Made by a program: the position numbers and the translations under genes. A model generated the notes under the pieces. It searched no databases. It was given only the letters and a program-made list of their open reading frames with translations, and had not been told where the DNA came from. Below, one piece after another: positions 55,735 to 64,000 of a stretch of DNA of 64,000 nucleotides. Numbering within the stretch: position 1 is the first letter of the stretch; every line of letters begins with the position of its first letter. The stretch covers positions 40,362-104,361 of the forward strand of contig NZ_NPIH01000230.1 of assembly GCF_012275575.1 (NCBI RefSeq). The letters run 5' to 3'. Source of the DNA: Paraburkholderia sp. SG-MS1. Its GTDB lineage: Bacteria; Pseudomonadota; Gammaproteobacteria; Burkholderiales; Burkholderiaceae.

Positions 55735-57081
55735 ATGATGACACTCACTGCTTCACAGAAACTCGCTTCGTTCGTGGTGGATTTTCTGGATCGACCTATT
55801 CCCGCTCATGTGTTGACCTATGCAAAGTACTGTCTGATCGATACTGTCGCCGCTGCCACCTACGGGGCAGAATTCCCGTGGAGCAAGGCAGTGCTCGCAT
55901 ACGCCGCGCGCTACGGTGCTGGTGGAACGAGTACGGTGCTTGGAACCTCGTCGATGCGAGTGCATGCCCCCATGGCTGCTCTGGCAAATGGAGCGTTGGC
56001 CCATGCGTTCGAGATGGATGGCATTCGCGAGCCGAGCGCCGGTGTTCATGCAGGGGCGACCATTGCGCCGGCCGCGTTCGCCGTGGGCGAAGAATGCGAC
56101 GCAGACGGTCTCTCTGTCCTGAAAGCGTTCATTTTGGGCACGGAAGTCGCGTCGCGTATTGGGGTGGCCAGCCATCACAGCCCCGAAAAGATCGGCTTCC
56201 ACGCACCTGGCATGACCGGTCCCTTCGGTGCGGCCATTGCCGCTGGCGTGTTGATGGAACTGGACGCCGAAAGACTCACCAATGCGCTGGGGCTGGCGGG
56301 TTCGCTGACGTCCGGCCTGATGACATTCAGCACGTCCAGGCACGGTTCGATGGTCAAACGTCTGCATCCCGGTCGAGCCGCGGAATCCGGCGTTCTGGCC
56401 GCACGTCTGGCCGCTTCCGGATTCGAGGGGCCCGAGACCATCCTGGATGGTAGATTCGGGTTCCTTGACGCCTACTGCCGGGATCTTCCCCAAGAAACCA
56501 GTTTATTGACCGCCAATCTCGGCGAAGACTGGGAAACATTACGGACCGGCTTGAAGCGCTACGCGTGTCACGCGAATGCTCAGACCGCGACTCAATCGGC
56601 GATCACTCTTCAAAGGCGGCATCAGTTCCTGCCCGAGGAAATTGATCACATCATGATTGAAGGCAATGAACGTCTGATCGGCCGGCATGACAATCCCGAA
56701 CCGCTCGATATCATGCAGGGGCAGTACAGCCTCCCCTTCTGCGTCGCACTGGCACTGTATCGCGATCCAAACGATCCGCGCTCATTTAGCAGCGAATCGG
56801 TGAATGATCCAGACATCCGTTCGCTAGCCCGTAAGGTTCGGGTCACGACAATGGCGACCAGGTCGGTTCGCCATACTCGCATGACGATTTGTCTTCTCGA
56901 CGGAACGGTATTGGTCGAAGATTGCGAGATATACAAAGGCATGCCGTCCGATCCGGTCACGGTCGACGATCTCAGTATCAAATTCAAGAGCCTGACGCGC
57001 TCACTCGATGAACGGCATGCGGATGTTCTGTTCGACCGTCTTATCACACTGGAAAAGCAGAATCGCCTGCCGTTTGCATGA
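55735..57081 (+). CDS. MmgE/PrpD family protein, second copy
   Basis: The 448-residue protein has KYCLIDTVAAATYGAEFPWS near residue 32, AALANGALAHAFEMDGIREP near 83, and FHAPGMTGPFGAAIAAGVLM near 162, followed by MVKRLHPGRAAESGVLAARL. These parallel the copy at 52976-54373, but the two diverge strongly, so they are likely distinct enzymes. It lies between the CapA-like gene (9 bases) and the exporter (153 bases). Its substrate is unknown. Confidence 0.9.
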   Translation: MMTLTASQKLASFVVDFLDRPIPAHVLTYAKYCLIDTVAAATYGAEFPWSKAVLAYAARYGAGGTSTVLGTSSMRVHAPMAALANGALAHAFEMDGIREPSAGVHAGATIAPAAFAVGEECDADGLSVLKAFILGTEVASRIGVASHHSPEKIGFHAPGMTGPFGAAIAAGVLMELDAERLTNALGLAGSLTSGLMTFSTSRHGSMVKRLHPGRAAESGVLAARLAASGFEGPETILDGRFGFLDAYCRDLPQETSLLTANLGEDWETLRTGLKRYACHANAQTATQSAITLQRRHQFLPEEIDHIMIEGNERLIGRHDNPEPLDIMQGQYSLPFCVALALYRDPNDPRSFSSESVNDPDIRSLARKVRVTTMATRSVRHTRMTICLLDGTVLVEDCEIYKGMPSDPVTVDDLSIKFKSLTRSLDERHADVLFDRLITLEKQNRLPFA

Positions 57082-57234
57082 GCAATCATCCTTTCCTCGG
57101 CAAGCGCACGCGTTCTTCACCGGGCGACTGTACGTCATGTGCATTGCACGCACAGCCAGTCAAAGACCTGAGTGAGATGCCTGAGAGCAGTCGCGACACC
57201 GGGGTGTTGACTAGTTTGAGTCATTAGAAAGTCT

Positions 57235-58680
57235 ATGAATTTCGTCACGTCTCGTTCACTGGGGAGTAGATTCCAATTAATTCCCATGATTATCGCCATT
57301 CCGATGTTTCTTCAGGCGGTCGATACCTCGGTATTGGGAACGGCGCTGCCTTCAATGGCCCTATCTTTGCACACCGAGATTCTTCACCTCAACATGGCCG
57401 TCACCTCCTATTTGTTGAGCCTGGCCGTTTTCTTGCCGGCTAGCGGATGGATGGCAGATCGATGGGGCGCCCGGTGCTTATTCTGCTGGGCAATCGGCAT
57501 CTTTTCTCTGGCGAGCGCTTTGTGCGGATTGGCGACATCTCTCGATCAAATCGTCGCTTTCAGGATCTTGCAAGGACTGGGGGGCGCCATGACGATGCCC
57601 GTAGGCCGCCTGATTCTCCTTCGATGCGTCCCTCCGGCTCAAATGGTCGCGGCGATGGCCTGGTTCACGATTCCCGGTGCTGCTGGTCGCGTCTGCGGAC
57701 CGCTGATTGGCGGCCTATTCGCCACCTTCACCTCCTGGCGATGGATTTTCTATCTCAACCTCCCCTTTGGCGCATTGGGCATTTTTCTGTCGCTCAAATA
57801 CGTTCCGCCAATCAAGAAGCACGCCGAAGAAAAATTCCACCTTTCCGGATTCGTGTTGATGGCATTGTCTTTGGCCGGAATCGTCTGCGGACTCGAAACA
57901 GTCGGTCGAAATTTCGTTCCAGTGTCTGTTACGTGGGCGATGGTCGTCGGAGGTGTCTTTTCTTTCGCCGCTTATTGGGTACATGACCGCCGCAACGAGG
58001 CCAAGGCAATCATTCCGCTCGGCATCTTCAGGATCAAAACTTTTTCCCTGATGACCTTGGGAGGAATGCCGGTCAGAATCGCGGTAGGTTCTGCTCCGAT
58101 TCTGATTCCGTTGTGGATGCAAATTGGCTGCGGGATGTCCGCGGTCGAGTCTGGCCTGATGAGCGCTGGCCTGTCGTTCGGCCTGTTCGAGGTCAGGATG
58201 GTGATAGAACTGTCCGCGGCGGCTGTTGGGTTCCGCTCGATCATGCTGGCTTCAACCATGCTGATGGCGAGCATGTTTGCCGGTTACGGCTTGTTCACGA
58301 ATCAGACGTCGCATTGGGTCATGTTCATCGTCTTTTGCGTTAGCGGCATTTTCCAGTCCATGACGATGATCTCGCTCAATACGCTCACCTTTACCGATGT
58401 TCCAAAGCATTTCTCCAGCAAGGCCACAGCGCTTTCGACGATGCTACAACAAATATCAGTGAGCTTCGGTGTGGCATTTGCGTCGCTGTGCATGACCTTC
58501 ACCGCGCGTTATCACGGCCATTCGGCGCAGAATCTGGCGACCGCCGACTTCCCGCCCACCTTCTTCATCATGGGCGCATTCACTCTCGTCTCATTGTTAA
58601 GTTTTAGCCGCATCGATTGCAAAAATGGGCGAGACTTCACGCAAACGAAACATGAGCCGCAGATCGAAGAACAGTTGTGA
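57235..58680 (+). CDS. MFS transporter, DHA2 (EmrB/QacA-like) type
   Basis: The 481-residue protein has about 14 predicted helices. It carries the DHA2 start FLQAVDTSVLGTALPSMALS, then SLAVFLPASGWMADRWGARC and FRILQGLGGAMTMPVGRLIL. The motif C region reads FTIPGAAGRVCGPLIGGLFA, typical of antiporters. No EmrA-type adaptor is adjacent, so it probably works alone in the inner membrane, exporting an intermediate or a drug-like aromatic. Confidence 0.9.
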   Translation: MNFVTSRSLGSRFQLIPMIIAIPMFLQAVDTSVLGTALPSMALSLHTEILHLNMAVTSYLLSLAVFLPASGWMADRWGARCLFCWAIGIFSLASALCGLATSLDQIVAFRILQGLGGAMTMPVGRLILLRCVPPAQMVAAMAWFTIPGAAGRVCGPLIGGLFATFTSWRWIFYLNLPFGALGIFLSLKYVPPIKKHAEEKFHLSGFVLMALSLAGIVCGLETVGRNFVPVSVTWAMVVGGVFSFAAYWVHDRRNEAKAIIPLGIFRIKTFSLMTLGGMPVRIAVGSAPILIPLWMQIGCGMSAVESGLMSAGLSFGLFEVRMVIELSAAAVGFRSIMLASTMLMASMFAGYGLFTNQTSHWVMFIVFCVSGIFQSMTMISLNTLTFTDVPKHFSSKATALSTMLQQISVSFGVAFASLCMTFTARYHGHSAQNLATADFPPTFFIMGAFTLVSLLSFSRIDCKNGRDFTQTKHEPQIEEQL

Positions 58681-59011
58681 GCAGATCATCATCGCCCTCA
58701 TCCCGAGATCTGGGCGCATGCTTCGGCAAAGATTCATTAGAACATGCCGGATGTGCGGCGCCGTCGCCTGTCTGAATCACATCAGCGCGCTCGGCGTGCT
58801 ATTTGCAGCGCAGCGTCGCGGGCTGCCGGTGTTTTCCCTTCCCTTCCCTTCTCTTCCAACCACCTTCCCGTCACTGGATCAGTGCATGCGACTACAGCGC
58901 GCAACCGGCAGATGCATTAGCATGCCTTATGCATCCAGCCACTGTCTGGGTGCGATAGTCGGTGCGACCGGCTGACCATTGAAAAAATACCCGACTGGGG
59001 AGACAAGATTA
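58681..59011. other. Intergenic region with no gene seen
   Basis: This 331-base stretch separates the exporter from the LysR gene. A CCCTTCCCTTCTCTTCC pyrimidine run near 58839-58858 is the only notable feature. The LysR promoter must lie near its right end. Confidence 0.4.
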
Positions 59012-59863
59012 ATGAGCGTCGTCAATCTCGACCTGGAGTTGCTGCGCACGTTCGTGGCGATCGTCGAACGCGAGTCCTTTGCCGCAGCTGCCGACTCGGT
59101 ACATCGAACCCAATCCGCTGTCACGCAGCAGATGCAGCGCCTCGAATCGCAACTGGAAAAACCGTTGTTCCTGAAACGGGGGCGCGAGAAGCGGCTGACC
59201 GAAGATGGATTGAAATTGCTCGAATATTCGCGCCGTCTGCTCGCACTCAACGACGAAGCCTGTTCGGCAATCGCTGGCGCAACCTTGACCGGCGAGGTCA
59301 GAATAGGCGCGCCGGCGGACGTCGCCGACTCGATGCTACCCAACCTGTTGCAACGCTTCTCGAAGGCTTTCCCGAGTTTGCGCATGACGATCGACACTGG
59401 TCGAACCGCATTCCTGATCCAGGCGATGAAGCGCGGCGAGATTGACATGACTATCTCCGCGCGAGCGCATCCCGAGTTTCGCCACCTGACGCTACGTACT
59501 TCGCCGACCGTATGGATCTGCGCAGCCGACTACCACTACGACCGGTCGCAACCGCTCGACCTCATCACGTCCGACGAGCCCAGTCTGTTCCGCACGATGG
59601 CACTCGAACATCTGGATCGCGCCGGTATTGGCTGGCGCATCCGCTATGTTGCGCCGACCTTGCCGGGCATACGCGCCGCACTTCGCGCGGGGCTCGGTGT
59701 GACGGCCCGCTCGGTCGAAGTGATGGGTCCGGATTTCCGGGTGCTGAGCGCAACCGACGGACTGCCGCGCCTTCCCGATGTCACTTACAGCCTGTATCTG
59801 GGGCTCTCGCCGAATCCCGCTGCGCGCCGGCTATTCGATTCGCTCGGCGCGCCGCGAATCTGA
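59012..59863 (+). CDS. LysR-family regulator
   Basis: The 283-residue protein starts at ATG 59012 behind GGGGAGACAAGATTA. Its helix-turn-helix spans residues 5-65 (LELLRTFVAIVERESFAAAA, VHRTQSAVTQQMQRLESQLE). The effector domain begins at GEVRIGAPADVADSML. It is in the branch of LysR proteins often found singly. Its target may be the leftward aldolase-porin-transporter set or the CapA-PrpD-exporter set. No operator is obvious. Confidence 0.9.
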   Translation: MSVVNLDLELLRTFVAIVERESFAAAADSVHRTQSAVTQQMQRLESQLEKPLFLKRGREKRLTEDGLKLLEYSRRLLALNDEACSAIAGATLTGEVRIGAPADVADSMLPNLLQRFSKAFPSLRMTIDTGRTAFLIQAMKRGEIDMTISARAHPEFRHLTLRTSPTVWICAADYHYDRSQPLDLITSDEPSLFRTMALEHLDRAGIGWRIRYVAPTLPGIRAALRAGLGVTARSVEVMGPDFRVLSATDGLPRLPDVTYSLYLGLSPNPAARRLFDSLGAPRI

Positions 59864-59960
59864 GCGCTTGCAGCGAAAACTGTCTACTCGGGAAACACCT
59901 ATAATTGAAAGGTCCGCTCTCTTTTTTCCTACAAACGCCTTTCATTCAGGGTGTCGAGCC

Positions 59961-60209
59961 ATGAAGTCATCCATACAAGCGGTCGTTGCCGCTGTCGCAG
60001 TATGCGTGTGCGGCATCGCGCACGCGCAAGCAAGCCAACCCGTTACCCGCGCACAGGTCCGCTCGGAAGTGGTCGCGTTGGTGAAGCACGGCTATAAGCC
60101 CAATCGCGACGATTACCCGGAAACGCTGCTCGCTGCGCAGCAACGGCTTGCTGAGCAGCGCGATTCGAGTTCAGGTCGCGATCGCAACGTGAACGTGACG
60201 GCGCAATAA
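59961..60209 (+). CDS. DUF4148 exported small protein
   Basis: The 82-residue protein has a signal peptide ending IAHA, then QASQPVTRAQVRSEVVALVK and GYKPNRDDYPETLLAAQQRL. The TRAQVRSEVVAL and DYPxxLLAAQ patterns are diagnostic of DUF4148, a family very common in Burkholderiales and of unknown periplasmic function. The ATG at 59961 is chosen because the signal peptide begins there. Confidence 0.9.
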   Translation: MKSSIQAVVAAVAVCVCGIAHAQASQPVTRAQVRSEVVALVKHGYKPNRDDYPETLLAAQQRLAEQRDSSSGRDRNVNVTAQ

Positions 60210-60605
60210 CGCAGTAACGGCGGTATTGAACCGTTACGTGCGCTTTCAACGTATCTTTGACGTATCAGGCGCATTGACCGATACGGTTTTCCGCTTCAAC
60301 TTTCCGCTGAACAAAGCATCGTTAGCGGACGCAGCCATGCGACAAATCGCGCGGCCAACGAACGCCGAGTCGGCTTGCGCAATACACCCGGTTCCAGATC
60401 CGGCGGTGCAATGTCGTGAGTACACGACGTTGCAAAGCTGCAGCCGAGCCGGGTGGAATCGTCGGCACTCGTGCCATGCGTATAGATCGTGAGCAGCACG
60501 ATCGGCGCACATTGTTCAAAGTGCAGATAGCCGGACACGCGGCCTCCGAAAAGCGCGAGCGTTGGCTGAAAATCGAAGCGCGGTTCAGCGTACCGCGTGA
60601 CTCCT
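60210..60605. other. Intergenic region without a supportable gene
   Basis: Frames on both strands are open over about 80-110 codons but show no family motif. A leftward frame includes LFGGRVSGYLHFEQCAPIVL, which looks somewhat protein-like; I cannot assign it. It is the convergent space between DUF4148 and the aldolase. Confidence 0.35.
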
Positions 60606-61445
60606 CTACTGCTTCTTCTGCGTCTGTTCGAGCCCAAACTGCGAATGATCGATAGCGGCTTTCTGCTCCGCTGTCATCGTCTTTGACAACATGTACTCGT
60701 AGGGCCGATTGATATCGAACTCCTTTTCACCGAACAGTTCGGCAGAATCCATCGTGACGATGTCGTGCGATAGAAGCATTGCCTGAGTTTGCATCCGCGC
60801 ATCCACGTCGACATATACGGCGAACACCACCGCCTGTTTGACGGAATGGCCGACTACCGTGTCGCCATGACCGCGCATCAGGATCGCCGGCGCACTCCCC
60901 AAAGATCTCGCCAACGCTGCGCCACGGGTCTCATCAGTGACCTGCATGCCGCGCTCTTCCTTGCCGCGCGCGTCGCGGATTTCGAAGGTCGGCGTGATCA
61001 GCGGCAGAAAGCCGGCCTGCGCGACAACCGGTTTCAGCGGAACGTGCGTAAGACTCAGCGGAATGACCGACTGCGAATGCGAGTGAATCACTGCCATCAC
61101 GTCCGGCCGCGCTTTGTAGATCTCTCCGTGGATGTAGCGCTCGCCGTTCACCTTGCGTCCTTGCGGATCGATGGGCTGACTGTCGGAAACGCGTAGCGCA
61201 AGAATGTCGCCGCGCGTCACGAGCGAGGGCGGCATCGCTCGGGGCATATAGAAAATGCCCGGATCTTTTTTCGAGCGAGCGCTGACGTGACCGAAGCCAT
61301 CGAGTACACCCTCGTTGGTCAGGATTTTGTATGCCTGAACGAGTTGGTCTTTCACGGCATCGTCCGGGTCGGCTGGTTGCTGTGCATGCGCGCCGATCGC
61401 CACGCCGAACAATACGAGCGTCGCAAGTATCCAGTTTCTAATCAT
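60606..61445 (-). CDS. Exported class II aldolase/adducin family protein
   Basis: The 279-residue protein starts at ATG 61445 behind CGGAGAAAGA and carries a signal peptide (MIRNWILATLVLFGV, ending GAHAQ). The mature part has the class II aldolase zinc site: IHSHSQSV with two His, and MRGHGDTVVG with the third. GEIYKARPDVMAVIHSH and LVTRGDILAL are family marks. Most relatives are cytosolic sugar-phosphate aldolases or decarboxylases; an exported form suggests an extracytoplasmic lyase on an unphosphorylated acid. The porin gene lies 48 bases upstream on the same strand. Confidence 0.88.
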   Translation of the reverse strand: MIRNWILATLVLFGVAIGAHAQQPADPDDAVKDQLVQAYKILTNEGVLDGFGHVSARSKKDPGIFYMPRAMPPSLVTRGDILALRVSDSQPIDPQGRKVNGERYIHGEIYKARPDVMAVIHSHSQSVIPLSLTHVPLKPVVAQAGFLPLITPTFEIRDARGKEERGMQVTDETRGAALARSLGSAPAILMRGHGDTVVGHSVKQAVVFAVYVDVDARMQTQAMLLSHDIVTMDSAELFGEKEFDINRPYEYMLSKTMTAEQKAAIDHSQFGLEQTQKKQ

Positions 61446-61493
61446 TCTTTCTCCGTTCAATTCATATGTGGCTGCCAAAGCGGGTATGACTCG

Positions 61494-62561
61494 TCAGAAG
61501 CGAGTCCGGATTCCGACCATTGCGCCCGTCTGCACCGCGCCCGTGGTGACTGTGTTGAATCCGGCGAACCCGAGATTGGTATGTGCCTTATTCAGAATCG
61601 TTCCAACCTGCATGTAGACGTCGGTACGTTTTGACAGCAGGTAACTCGCGAGAACTGAAAGCATCAGCGGATTGCCCTGGCCCGTATTGCGATCTTCCTG
61701 ATAGAACAGGTCGGAGCTGATATTCAGGAATGGTGTGACCTGGTATTTCGCCGCGATCCAGTAGAGCGATGAATAGAGATTTTGAGCCGGTTGCTTGAGC
61801 GCGTAGAGCCGGTATGCGGCATACAAGGTGACCGGGTTGAGATCGATCGATGCGCCCACGCCATAGCGCTGCGTCTTGATGCCTTGCGTGGCGACCGTAT
61901 TGCCGTTCTGCTGGTCGAACAACAGACCCAGCGTGGCAATGCCGTGGTTGTAGGTGGTGAAGAAACTTTCCTGTTTGCCGACCCGGAATGCGCCTGCTAC
62001 CGGACCCGAACCGGTTACGCTGTCGTAGCCGAAGCTATAGAGTTGTTCGACCATCAGCTTGCCGCCCAGTACATTGAAGTTGCCGAGATAGCGGGCCGAA
62101 TTGTCCGCGCGCCCCACAAATGCAAGGTCGTAGACCACGGCCGAATAGATGGCCGGTCCCACCGGGTCGAACCAGACGCCGAAGTCGTACACGCCCGTCA
62201 CGTGACGCCCAAGGGTCAATTGTCCATACGGCGAGGCGATCCCGACGTACGACGAGCGCCCGAACAAACGTCCCGAATTGTTGGCGGTGCCCTTTGCCGC
62301 ATCGAAGCCATTTTCGAGCACAGCCACAGCCGCATAACCGTTGCCGAGATCTTCACGAATGCGCAGGCCCCAACGCGAGGTTTGCGCACCGCCCGAAATC
62401 ACCGAAAAGGTCGAGCCGCTTTTCCCGCCGGACGCGAGATTGTGGTTCGTGTACTGCACACCGACATCGACGATGCCGTACAGCGTCACCGAAGACTGTG
62501 CCGCGGCCGTCGATGACGCTAAGGCCGCCCCGAGATAGACGCCTAACCATGCTTTTTTCAC
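61494..62561 (-). CDS. Gram-negative porin, paralogue of the one at 43987
   Basis: The 355-residue porin has a signal peptide ending TAAA, the mature start QSSVTLYGIVDVGVQYTNHN and the terminal GIRTRF. Shared blocks with the 43987 copy include QTSRWGLRI, NNSGRLFGRS, LYSFGYDSVTG, GNTVA and YLLSKRTD. It lies between an AAHS transporter gene (74 bases upstream) and the exported aldolase (48 bases downstream) and is probably their outer-membrane channel. Confidence 0.93.
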   Translation of the reverse strand: MKKAWLGVYLGAALASSTAAAQSSVTLYGIVDVGVQYTNHNLASGGKSGSTFSVISGGAQTSRWGLRIREDLGNGYAAVAVLENGFDAAKGTANNSGRLFGRSSYVGIASPYGQLTLGRHVTGVYDFGVWFDPVGPAIYSAVVYDLAFVGRADNSARYLGNFNVLGGKLMVEQLYSFGYDSVTGSGPVAGAFRVGKQESFFTTYNHGIATLGLLFDQQNGNTVATQGIKTQRYGVGASIDLNPVTLYAAYRLYALKQPAQNLYSSLYWIAAKYQVTPFLNISSDLFYQEDRNTGQGNPLMLSVLASYLLSKRTDVYMQVGTILNKAHTNLGFAGFNTVTTGAVQTGAMVGIRTRF

Positions 62562-62635
62562 TTTCTGTCTCCGAGTTGCTTTTTTCTATGTTCGAGTGCG
62601 ATTGATGATTGCCTCTCCCCGCTTTTTCAGCGAAG

Positions 62636-63997
62636 TCATTCACCCGACGCATGATTGACTTCCTCAAGCGTCTTCTGCCGCGAATCGACCTTGACGGTAA
62701 ACACCAGAATGACCGCGGCGCCCACGAGCGGCAGCGTGAAGTAGTAGATGATCTGATGAATCATTGTGCCCAGCGTCAGCAGCCAGCCCAGCACGAACGG
62801 CCCCGTAATCGATCCAATCCGCGCACACGCGACCACCAGCCCCGATGCGAGCGCTCGCACCCGCGTCGGAAACAGCTCGCTGCTCAGCGTGTAGAAGATC
62901 GGCACCACCCCGCCCGAGAAGAACTGGTAACCCACGTTGCACGCCACGATGATCGCGATCGGATAGCGGTATTCGAACGCCAGACCGAAGCCGAAAAAGC
63001 ACAGTGCACTGAGCCCCGAGAGCAGCAGCATCGCCCACTTGCGCGGCATCCGCTCCTGCAGCCACATACCGAAGATCTGCCCAAGCGGCGTGGTCGCCAG
63101 CACGATCATCGTGAACGTGAAGCTGCGCGTGAGCGTGAAGCCCTGGCGGATGAAGATCGACGGCAGCCACGTGCCGAAGCCGACCACCTGGATGTTGTTG
63201 GCGAGCTGGAACAGCCCGAGTACCGCAATCGTCAGCGCCGAGAAGCGCAGCACGGAGAATTGCTGCCCCATCGACGGCCGCGCAGTGTTCGCCGGCTGCG
63301 CGTTCGAGTCCGGCGCAACCAGTTCGAGCGACCGGTATCCCGCGCGGTCGGCGAGCCGCCGCACGATCTGCCCCGCTTCCTCGACGCGCCCCTGCTGCAG
63401 CAGGAACCGCACCGACTCCGGCATGAAACGGCGTACGTAGATGATCATCAACGCCGGACTCACGCCAACCCAGAACAGCGCACGCCAGCCGAAGCTCGGC
63501 ACGATCAGCGTGGCCGCGACCGCACACACGAACCAGCCCGTCGAATAGCCGATCGCGCCCGAGCCGATGAAGATGTGCCGCAGGCGCTTCGGCGAATACT
63601 CCGCCAGCAGCGAGAACGCCACCGGAAACTCAGCCGCGATGCCCATTCCCGCGATAAAACGCGCAATCAGCAGCACTTCGTAGCTCGGCGCAATCGCGCT
63701 CAGAAAAGTGCCGAACGCGTACGCGAACAGCGCGCACTGAAAGATCGGCCTGCGCCCGATCCGGTCGGCAAGCGGTGCAAACAGCAGCGCGCCGAGAAGA
63801 AGACCAATATTGGTCACCGAGCCGATCGCGCCCGCCTGCGTCGCGCTGATGTGGAATTCCTTGATGATCAAAGGCAATGCAAACGAGGTCGTCTGGAAAT
63901 CGAACCCGTCCAGCACCTGCGCGACGATGCAGCCCAGCAGCAGCGTCCATAGAAAACCGTTCATCGGACAATGGTCGAGAAAGTCCGTGTAACTCAT
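62636..63997 (-). CDS. MFS transporter, aromatic acid:H+ symporter (AAHS) type, possibly 5' partial
   Basis: The 453-residue protein has AQVLDGFDFQTTSFALP in helix 1 with an intact DGFD (residues 30-33), FAPLADRIGRRPIFQCALFA and ARFIAGMGIAAEFPVAFSLL. It closely parallels the transporter at 45133. The ATG lies three bases from the window edge; the paralogue has 19 more residues ahead, so the true start may be outside. It precedes the porin and aldolase in one leftward set. Confidence 0.9.
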   Translation of the reverse strand: MSYTDFLDHCPMNGFLWTLLLGCIVAQVLDGFDFQTTSFALPLIIKEFHISATQAGAIGSVTNIGLLLGALLFAPLADRIGRRPIFQCALFAYAFGTFLSAIAPSYEVLLIARFIAGMGIAAEFPVAFSLLAEYSPKRLRHIFIGSGAIGYSTGWFVCAVAATLIVPSFGWRALFWVGVSPALMIIYVRRFMPESVRFLLQQGRVEEAGQIVRRLADRAGYRSLELVAPDSNAQPANTARPSMGQQFSVLRFSALTIAVLGLFQLANNIQVVGFGTWLPSIFIRQGFTLTRSFTFTMIVLATTPLGQIFGMWLQERMPRKWAMLLLSGLSALCFFGFGLAFEYRYPIAIIVACNVGYQFFSGGVVPIFYTLSSELFPTRVRALASGLVVACARIGSITGPFVLGWLLTLGTMIHQIIYYFTLPLVGAAVILVFTVKVDSRQKTLEEVNHASGE

Positions 63998-64000
63998 CTT

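Noticed and set aside
62609..63952. Rightward frame of about 450 codons
   Set aside because: It is antisense to the AAHS transporter and its translation is almost wholly charged residues. The leftward frame has 12 membrane helices and family motifs.

Overview
This window is a GC-rich stretch of a betaproteobacterial chromosome, most likely Paraburkholderia, Caballeronia or a close relative. The reasons are four burkholderial-type trimeric porins (AQSSVTLYG start), a DUF4148 protein, many LysR, AraC and GntR regulators beside catabolic operons, and overall codon use. No tRNA, rRNA, CRISPR array, complete insertion sequence or phage gene was seen. The assignment rests on protein resemblance read by eye, not on a database search.

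Layout. 0-2.4 kb: the 3' part of a methylenetetrahydrofolate reductase with a fused zinc-type domain, then a porin. 2.4-4.05 kb: a decay zone with fragments of a hydroxyacid dehydrogenase and of PstS. 4.05-10.7 kb: a protein quality-control island with a DUF1269 membrane protein, a ClpG-like AAA+ disaggregase, Hsp20, a broken HdeD-type membrane gene, an AraC regulator and a PsiE-type membrane protein. 10.8-14 kb: a TetR gene facing a frameshifted amidase across a clean palindrome, plus another broken gene and a small membrane protein.

14.3-28.7 kb is the most interesting block. A leftward operon (TRAP transporter dctPQM, enoyl-CoA hydratase, family III CoA-transferase, fumarate-reductase-like flavoprotein) diverges from a rightward one (MaoC, acyl-CoA dehydrogenase, CoA-transferase, MaoC). 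An AraC regulator, a GH88 hydrolase and an FAH-family enzyme follow. Three promoters in this block carry the same composite element: half-sites 21 bp apart, a GCACT box and a -10-like box at matching distance. They therefore look like one regulon for import and CoA-dependent breakdown of an unknown acid.

29-39.2 kb: a leftward sugar-acid type cluster (GntR, LhgO, porin, RraA-like aldolase, MFS, Ldh-family dehydrogenase, ketoglutarate-semialdehyde-type dehydrogenase, chemoreceptor) with two matching GntR-type operators. 39.4-43.2 kb: a three-subunit molybdenum aldehyde oxidoreductase. 44-64 kb: an aromatic-acid-like catabolic region with two porin plus AAHS-transporter pairs, a flavin monooxygenase, an extradiol-type dioxygenase, an FAH hydrolase, alpha/beta hydrolases (one intact, one a remnant), two MmgE/PrpD proteins, a CapA-like protein, two LysR regulators, an exporter and an exported class II aldolase.
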